Positions 58,885-64,000 of a stretch of DNA of 64,000 nt are shown here, one piece after another. Within the stretch, counting starts at the first letter, position 1, and each line of letters starts with the position of its first letter. Source of the DNA: an uncultured Collinsella sp. (GTDB taxonomy: Bacteria; Actinomycetota; Coriobacteriia; Coriobacteriales; Coriobacteriaceae). A program made the translations under genes and the position numbers. The DNA is taken from positions 1 through 64,000 of the forward strand of contig UQIV01000001.1 of assembly GCA_900541205.1 (NCBI GenBank), read 5' to 3'. The notes beneath the pieces are model-generated. The model was not told where the DNA came from. It saw nothing but the letters and a program-made list of their open reading frames with translations, and did not search any database.

Positions 58885-60045
58885 ATGTCGGATTCGCCTA
58901 ATTTTTTGACCTATGCCCAGACGGCGTTTGATCCGTTTGAGGAACGGCCGTTCTGCGCGGTGGATAGCCTGGTCTTTGCGTGGTTGTCCTATTTGCGTTT
59001 GCCGGGTGATATGGCGGAGCTGACGAACTGGCAGGGCCTAGACGTACGCGAGCTGCTGCGCGCCGAGTGCTACCAAGACATGATTGGCGACCTGTGGGAT
59101 CCGGAGGGGAGCCGTGCCCTGTTGGAGGCTGTGGCAGCAAGCCCTCGCTACCGTGGCGTTCGTGTTTGCGGCTATCGTAGCGTGAGTGATGCCGAGACAA
59201 CGGAGCAGTTTGCGGCCATGACGTTCCGATTTCCGGCGGGGTTTAGCTATCTTGCCTTCCGGGGGACCGACAGCACGATTGTGGGCTGGAAAGAGGACTT
59301 TAACATGGCGTTCCGGTGTCCTGTGCCGGCCCAGGAATCCGCGGCGCGTTATGTAGACGAGGCGGCGGATGCGATTGACGGGCCGCTTTTGTGCGGAGGT
59401 CATTCCAAGGGTGGAAACCTTGCGGTGTACGGTGCGGCGATGTGCCCCGATGTCGCCCGTGAGCGAATCGAACGGGCGTATTCCCATGATGGTCCGGGCT
59501 TCGTCGAGGAGTTTCTGAGCGGCAACGCCTTCGCCGATCTATCCGGTCGAATCGACAAGACGCTACCTCGGTCGTCGATCTTTGGCATGATGTTCGAGAC
59601 ACAGGAGGACTATGCCATCGTTGAGAGCACCGAGTTCAGCCTGCTTCAGCATAATCCCTTTAGCTGGGTGGTTGATGGTCGCGACTTCGTGTACTGTGAG
59701 CGCCTGTCCGCCGGTGCTCGATACGTTGATGGCTCCATTCGCGAGATGCTGCTTGCGGTGTCGCCTAACGAGCGCGAGCGTTTTGTAGATGCGTTGTTCT
59801 CCGTGCTTGAGGCTACGGGTGCTGAGCGGTTTGCGGATATCGCTGGGAATCTGCGCGAGAGCCTGCCCGTGATGCTCCAGGCTGCGCAAGGCTTTGACAA
59901 GGATACGCGACGCTTTGTCTCGCAGACTATCGTTGCGATTCTTAAGTGTGCGCTTCTGCCCAAACGTCCCCAGATCGACATGCCCGCTGCCGGCAAGAGC
60001 TTGGCAGAACAGCTCGAGGCTTGGCAGTCCGAGCTCCTGCGCTAA
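58885..60045 (+). CDS. Mbeg1-like (DUF2974) alpha/beta hydrolase
   Basis: 386 residues. CAVDSLVFAWLSYLRLP opens the family; FSYLAFRGTDSTIVGWKEDF and LLCGGHSKGGNLAVYGA supply the oxyanion and nucleophile elbow (GHSKGG), and AYSHDGPGFVEEF probably the acid. Likely a lipase/esterase-like enzyme of unknown substrate. ATG 58885 follows GGGAGGG. It is bracketed by 22-bp inverted repeats, which may be the ends of a transferred cassette. Confidence 0.85.
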   Translation: MSDSPNFLTYAQTAFDPFEERPFCAVDSLVFAWLSYLRLPGDMAELTNWQGLDVRELLRAECYQDMIGDLWDPEGSRALLEAVAASPRYRGVRVCGYRSVSDAETTEQFAAMTFRFPAGFSYLAFRGTDSTIVGWKEDFNMAFRCPVPAQESAARYVDEAADAIDGPLLCGGHSKGGNLAVYGAAMCPDVARERIERAYSHDGPGFVEEFLSGNAFADLSGRIDKTLPRSSIFGMMFETQEDYAIVESTEFSLLQHNPFSWVVDGRDFVYCERLSAGARYVDGSIREMLLAVSPNERERFVDALFSVLEATGAERFADIAGNLRESLPVMLQAAQGFDKDTRRFVSQTIVAILKCALLPKRPQIDMPAAGKSLAEQLEAWQSELLR

Positions 60046-60049
60046 CCAT

Positions 60050-60071
60050 TGGTGCAAAGCAACCTGTCCCC
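60050..60071 (-). repeat. right inverted repeat flanking the Mbeg1-like gene
   Basis: Inverse copy of the 58833-58854 repeat. It also sits in its own hairpin: ATTGGTGCA at 60048-60056 pairs perfectly with TGCACCAAT at 60074-60082. On the minus strand it contains GGGGACAGGTT, as does the arm at 32838-32858. Confidence 0.65.
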
Positions 60072-60156
60072 GATGCACCAATCTTCGATGCGCCTGGGGC
60101 GGGATCGACCGCTATACTGGTTCGTGCCGAAATCGATCTAGAACGGAATGCCGTAT

Positions 60157-61161
60157 ATGAAAATCAATCACGCGATTCTGCATATCCTGGACTTTGACTC
60201 TGCCGTCAACGTTATGAGCCAGCGCGAGCTCGATATCGAGAGCCGCACCGTGCGTAATTTCGTAACCACGCACCTGCGGCGCGCTCGTACCTCGGCTGAT
60301 AACAAGCGTGCCACGTTTGCCGAGAACTCCGCATTCGGCGGCGAGCTCAAGGGCTATTTCTTTGGTGAGCGTGAGTTCGTGGATCTGTCTCAGCAGATTG
60401 CGGAGTTCATCTCTTCCGAACTTACCAAGGCCGAGAAAGCCGAGTCCACTGACGTGCTTGTGGCGGACTTTGATGACGATGAGGATGCCCGCTGGTTTGC
60501 CGTGATGCTGCTGGGCTCCAAGCAGGCTTTTATGCACGAGGTGGGTCGCGAAGAGGGCGAGGTGCGCAACGACATTGCGCGCCACTACGCCATTCTGCCG
60601 AATCCCTCGCAAAAGGTGCCGAGCTATGCAATCGTGCGTGCAAGCACCATGGAGATCGGCTATGTGGATAAGAAGCGCAAGATTGCCGGCGAGGATCGCA
60701 TGCTCATTCCCGATGGCCTGCTGCAGTGCGACACGGGGGTATCGGGCAAGGAGGTCATCGACACCGTGACGCGTGTGGTCGAGGAAGTCGCCGAGGAGCA
60801 CGGTGCCAACACGGCTGTAGCACTCGCCAAGGTTAAGGCTGCTGTTGCCGAGAAAGTTGAGGATGACGAGGAACTGCCCCCTTGGGATATCGTCGATGAG
60901 GTCTTTGAGGACGAGCCGGTTATCAAGGAGAGCGTGCGCGCGGCACTGACTGAGGAGAAGGTGCCTGAGCGTGTGCCCGTGGAGCGCAAGCAGGTCGAAC
61001 GCGCGGCGGTGCGCAACCACAAGATCCGTACCGACACGGGCATCGAGATCAGCTTCCCGGCCGAGATGGGTTCGAACTCTGAGTACATCGAGTTTGTCAA
61101 CGAGCCCAACGGCCTCATCTCCATCGAGCTCAAGAACATCGGGTCAATTGAGAATCGATAA
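60157..61161 (+). CDS. nucleoid-associated protein (NdpA family)
   Basis: 334 residues. MKINHAILHILDF at the N-terminus, the acidic VADFDDDEDARWFAVMLLGS and the C-terminal GIEISFPAEM with FVNEPNGLISIELKNI are typical of the 37-kDa nucleoid-associated family. Function poorly known; binds DNA in E. coli. I prefer ATG 60157; an ATG at 60148 is also in frame. It is convergent with dapH across a shared terminator. Confidence 0.88.
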   Translation: MKINHAILHILDFDSAVNVMSQRELDIESRTVRNFVTTHLRRARTSADNKRATFAENSAFGGELKGYFFGEREFVDLSQQIAEFISSELTKAEKAESTDVLVADFDDDEDARWFAVMLLGSKQAFMHEVGREEGEVRNDIARHYAILPNPSQKVPSYAIVRASTMEIGYVDKKRKIAGEDRMLIPDGLLQCDTGVSGKEVIDTVTRVVEEVAEEHGANTAVALAKVKAAVAEKVEDDEELPPWDIVDEVFEDEPVIKESVRAALTEEKVPERVPVERKQVERAAVRNHKIRTDTGIEISFPAEMGSNSEYIEFVNEPNGLISIELKNIGSIENR

Positions 61162-61187
61162 ACTGCGCTTGGACGCTGCAGAAAAAC

Positions 61188-61222
61188 AAAGGCCGAAGCC
61201 CCAATGGAGCTTCGGCCTTTTT
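61188..61222 (+). terminator. bidirectional terminator between ndpA and dapH
   Basis: AAAGGCCGAAGC (61188-61199) pairs perfectly with GCTTCGGCCTTT (61209-61220), followed by TT and preceded by A-rich sequence on the other side. Confidence 0.9.
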
Positions 61223-61258
61223 GCTTAGAACTGCATTTCCTTGCAGGTTGACACGCCT

Positions 61259-61978
61259 CTAGAGCCGGCGTAAGCCTTCCTCGAGACCGGTCTTGCTGTC
61301 GGTCTTCTCGTCGCGCATCTTGATGACGCGGGCGGGGACACCGGCCACGACGGCGCCGACGGGGACGTCCTCGACGCACACGGCACCGGCAGCCACGACG
61401 GCGCCCTTGCCCACGCGCACGCCCTCCAGGACCACGGCGTTGGCGCCAATCATGACATCATCCTCGATGATGACGGGCGTGGCGCTCGCGGGCTCCACGA
61501 CGCCCGCCAACACGGTGCCGGCGCCGATGTGGCAGTTCTTGCCCACGGTTGCGCGGCCGCCCAGGACGGCGCCCATATCAATCATAGAGCCCTCGCCGAT
61601 AACGGAGCCGATGTTGATGATGGCGCCCATCATGATGACGGCGCGGTTGCCGATCTCGACGCGGTCGCGGATAATCGCGCCCGGCTCGATGCGGGCGTTG
61701 ATGCCCTTAAGGTCGAGCATGGGCACGGCGGAGTTGCGGCAATCGTTTTCAACGTCGTAGTAATCGATGGAATTGGCATTGGCGTCCAGGATGGCCTTCA
61801 GCTCATCCCAGTCACCAAAGACGGTCTTGCCACGACGACCGCCGTAGACGTGTGCATTGCCCCACTGGACCTTCATGCCCGGCTTCTCGCGCACGTACAG
61901 CTTGACGGGCGTCTTTTTGGGCGCGGTGGCGATGTAGTTGATAATCTCCTGTGCATCCATCTCGGCTGCGTTGCTCAT
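61259..61978 (-). CDS. dapH: 2,3,4,5-tetrahydrodipicolinate N-acetyltransferase
   Basis: 239 residues. A short N-terminal domain (QEIINYIATAPKKTPVKLYV) precedes a left-handed beta-helix of hexapeptide repeats (ARIEPGAIIRDRVEIGNRAV, GEGSMIDMGAVLGGRATVG) and a C-terminal AGVPARVIK. This is the acetylase branch of lysine/DAP synthesis, usual in Firmicutes and other Gram-positives. It follows dapB by 39 bp. Confidence 0.94.
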   Translation of the reverse strand: MSNAAEMDAQEIINYIATAPKKTPVKLYVREKPGMKVQWGNAHVYGGRRGKTVFGDWDELKAILDANANSIDYYDVENDCRNSAVPMLDLKGINARIEPGAIIRDRVEIGNRAVIMMGAIINIGSVIGEGSMIDMGAVLGGRATVGKNCHIGAGTVLAGVVEPASATPVIIEDDVMIGANAVVLEGVRVGKGAVVAAGAVCVEDVPVGAVVAGVPARVIKMRDEKTDSKTGLEEGLRRL

Positions 61979-62017
61979 ATGCTGTCTCTCCTTTGAGGGG
62001 GTATGGTTGATAACTAG

Positions 62018-62758
62018 TTAGGCGAACATGACCTGGTCGAAGGTGTAGAAGCCGGGGTCGCGGGTGATGAGCTTTTGGGCTGCTGCCAAGGCGCCGTTGA
62101 CGAAGATCTGACGGCTCGTGGCGCGGTGGGTGAGCGTGACCTCCTCGTCCTGGCCAAAGAAGCTCACCTCGTGCACGCCGGCGACGGTGCCGCCGCGCAG
62201 CGAGTGCATACCGATTTCCTTGGGATCGCGTGCTCCGCACATGCCCTCGCGGCCATAGACGGGGTGGTAGCCTGCCTCGGGCTCGGCTTCGACGACGGCG
62301 TCGAGCAGTAGCTTGGCAGTGCCGCTGGGGGCGTCGACCTTTTGGTTGTGGTGCGTCTCGACGATTTCGCAGTCAAAGCCGGGCAGCTCGCGTGTAGCCT
62401 GCGCTACCAGATGGCGCAGGGCTGCGATACCGATGGAGTAATTGCCCGAGTGCATAACGCGGGTGTTCTGGCCCAGCTCACGCAGGCGGTCCATCTGCTC
62501 GGGGGTGTAGCCTGTGGTGCCTGAGACCAACGCCGCGCCCATGCGCTCGACATAGGCGACGACGGCGTCGAAGGTCGCGACGTTCGAGAAGTCGATGATG
62601 ACGTCGGCAGCCGGTGCGTTCTCGAGCTCGCTCAAATCGAAGCCAATCTGGGCCACGATATCAAAAACGGGCTGCCCGGCGGCGTCGACAATGCCTTCGG
62701 CGGTAGTGCGGATGAGCGAGCCCATGCGGCCCGTTCCCATAATGACGGTCTTAATCAA
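62018..62758 (-). CDS. dapB: 4-hydroxy-tetrahydrodipicolinate reductase
   Basis: 246 residues. NAD(P) loop TVIMGTGRMGSLIR, VIIDFSNVATFDAV, SGTTGYTPEQMD, NYSIGIAALRHLV and the DapB signature EIVETHHNQKVDAPSGTAK. ATG 62758 lies within the 3' end of dapA (8-bp overlap), so translation is coupled. Confidence 0.96.
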   Translation of the reverse strand: MIKTVIMGTGRMGSLIRTTAEGIVDAAGQPVFDIVAQIGFDLSELENAPAADVIIDFSNVATFDAVVAYVERMGAALVSGTTGYTPEQMDRLRELGQNTRVMHSGNYSIGIAALRHLVAQATRELPGFDCEIVETHHNQKVDAPSGTAKLLLDAVVEAEPEAGYHPVYGREGMCGARDPKEIGMHSLRGGTVAGVHEVSFFGQDEEVTLTHRATSRQIFVNGALAAAQKLITRDPGFYTFDQVMFA

Positions 62759-63641
62759 GTAGACCAGCTCCCTTCAGAGCATCGGTAAGTGCGGCTCGCG
62801 TGTCGTCTGCCATGGGGCACAGCGGCATACGGTAGTTTGCCTCGATCATGCCCATCTGGGCGAGCGCTTCCTTGACGGGGATGGGGTTGACCTCGCTAAA
62901 GAGGGCGTTGATGAGCGGCTGGCCGGCAATCTGGATATCGCGGGCGCGCGCTACGTCGCCGTCCAGATAAGCGCGGCACATGTCGTGTACAAGCTGCGGC
63001 TGCACGTCGGCCCACACGCTGATGGTGCCCGAAGCGCCCAGGCTCATGAGCGGCACTGTGAGTGCATCCTCGCCCGAGTACATGCGGAAATCGTCGGACA
63101 GCAGGTGGGCGATCTTGGCCGCGTAGGCGACGTTGCCCGAGGCCTCCTTGATGCCCATGATGTTGGGGTGCGCGGCTAGGCGCTCTACGTTGCGCTCGCT
63201 GATACCGCAGCCGCAGCGGCCGGGGATGTTGTACAGGATGCAGGGGATGTCAACGGCATCGGCGACGGTCTTAAAGTGCTGATAGATACCCTCTTCGTTG
63301 GACTTGTTGTAGTAGGGGGTAATGAGCAGCAGGCCGTCGGCTCCCAAGCCCTGGTAAGTAAGCGACTTGGTGAGCATGGTCTGCGTGGAGTTGGAGCCTG
63401 AGCCGGCGATGACGGGGACGCGTCCTGCAACATGCTTGACCACGGCGGCGACGACGGAGTTGTCCTCGTCATCGGTCATCGTGGCGCTCTCGCCGGTGGT
63501 GCCCAGGGTGAGAATGGCGTCGGTGCCATTTTGCAAGTGGAAATCGATAAGGCGCTCGAGCGCGTCAAAGTCGACACTGCCGTCCTTTTTAAACGGCGTA
63601 ACCAGGGCGACGATTGAGCCCTCGAGATTGCGGATGTCCAT
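62751..63641 (-). CDS. dapA: 4-hydroxy-tetrahydrodipicolinate synthase, in frame with lysA
   Basis: 296 residues if started at ATG 63641, which has AAGGAG six bases upstream. GSIVALVTPFKKDGSVDF, LGTTGESATMTDD, LLITPYYNKSNEEG, the Tyr of LYNIPGRCG and the Schiff-base Lys in MGIKEASGNV are complete. It condenses pyruvate with aspartate semialdehyde. Oddity: the lysA frame upstream runs into this ATG with no stop, so the protein may also be made as a LysA-DapA fusion. Confidence 0.95.
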   Translation of the reverse strand: MDIRNLEGSIVALVTPFKKDGSVDFDALERLIDFHLQNGTDAILTLGTTGESATMTDDEDNSVVAAVVKHVAGRVPVIAGSGSNSTQTMLTKSLTYQGLGADGLLLITPYYNKSNEEGIYQHFKTVADAVDIPCILYNIPGRCGCGISERNVERLAAHPNIMGIKEASGNVAYAAKIAHLLSDDFRMYSGEDALTVPLMSLGASGTISVWADVQPQLVHDMCRAYLDGDVARARDIQIAGQPLINALFSEVNPIPVKEALAQMGMIEANYRMPLCPMADDTRAALTDALKGAGLLD

Positions 63642-64000
63642 GTTCTTCTCCTTCGCCTCCGCGATCTGGATGCGTTTGTTCCATTGAGCTGCGACTGCCA
63701 GGCGCTCGTCTTGGGCGCGACGGCGGGCGCTTTCGGCGCGCGACTTGGCCAGCAGCTCTCGGCCGCACGGCAGCACGTCGAGCGTGGAAAAGTAATCGCC
63801 CGGGCGCTCGGCGCGGCGGATGAGGTCGGCCGCGCCATCGGGGCGCAGCAGGACCTCGGCGGAGCGCAGACGTCCGTTGTAGTTGTAGCCCATGGAGTAG
63901 CCATGCGCACCGGTATCGTGGATTACAAGCAGGTCACCCATGTCGATATGCGGCAGCTCGCGGTCGATGGCGAACTTATCGTTGTTCTCGCACAGATTGC
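63642..64000 (-). CDS. lysA: diaminopimelate decarboxylase, C-terminal part, no stop before dapA
   Basis: The frame entering at the right edge reads LCENNDKFAIDRELP, then DMGDLLVIHDTGAHGYSMG and YNYNGRLRSAEVLL, the C-terminal PLP-barrel closing blocks of DapDC. It should end soon after GDYFSTLD but continues for about 45 further codons of charged helical sequence (RAESARRRAQDERLAV, NKRIQIAEAKEKN) straight into dapA without a stop. The start and active-site lysine lie beyond the window. Confidence 0.88.

Overview
The window is a high-GC, densely coded chromosomal segment from an anaerobic bacterium. I infer a gut member of the Coriobacteriia, most likely a Collinsella. The reasons are a class III (anaerobic) ribonucleotide reductase with its activase, the NrdR, Fur, LexA and CsoR-type sites, the acetylase-type diaminopimelate pathway, L-lactate dehydrogenase, and a fructoselysine-type operon. 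No rRNA, tRNA, CRISPR or prophage was seen.

Layout. 1-1.9 kb is a scarred region: a metallophosphoesterase running off the left edge and a 5'-truncated IS200 transposase. 1.9-6.9 kb carries nrdD-nrdG, with long palindromes around nrdG, and a folate cluster (folE, an HD-domain gene, folB). 6.9-14.3 kb is housekeeping: an SprT-like peptidase, an M19 dipeptidase, slyD with a urease-accessory-like ureE, HAD, Fur, an oxidoreductase with acylphosphatase, and RNase HI. 13.4-16 kb has a LysR regulator divergent from an O-acetylhomoserine sulfhydrylase that is preceded by a 17-codon Cys-containing leader peptide. 16-22 kb holds a secreted protein, a ketopantoate-reductase-like gene, an aldo/keto reductase, and an oxidoreductase bracketed by two 80-bp palindromic repeats, then endonuclease IV. 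22-25.5 kb is a polar amino-acid ABC transporter. 25.6-30 kb has flavodoxin, DUF3793, a copper-chaperone-like gene behind a CsoR-like operator, and a large wall-anchored protein. 30-32 kb is an SOS-type Y-family polymerase with YolD. 33-34.7 kb is pgi. 34.8-37.7 kb is a three-gene operon of a soluble VirD4/TraG-like ATPase, a ClpP-like protease and an unknown protein, with no relaxase or secretion genes. 39.9-46.7 kb is a GntR-controlled, fructoselysine-like operon. 46.7-49.8 kb has a 233-bp palindromic element, tatD, tcdA, a candidate small RNA and sdpR-sdpI. 50-61 kb has ettA, two lineage-type proteins, nadE, an aminotransferase, ldh, an Mbeg1-like hydrolase and a nucleoid-associated protein. 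61-64 kb is the lysine/DAP operon lysA-dapA-dapB-dapH, in which lysA and dapA share one uninterrupted reading frame.

Strongest observations: the VirD4/ClpP/unknown operon; the lysA-dapA frame fusion; the variant frl operon with a YfcC-type transporter and an amidohydrolase lacking its second metal histidine; the Cys leader peptide before metY; a candidate 95-nt RNA with its own promoter and terminator; and several families of long intergenic palindromes. All names are from reading the translated sequence; no database search was run.
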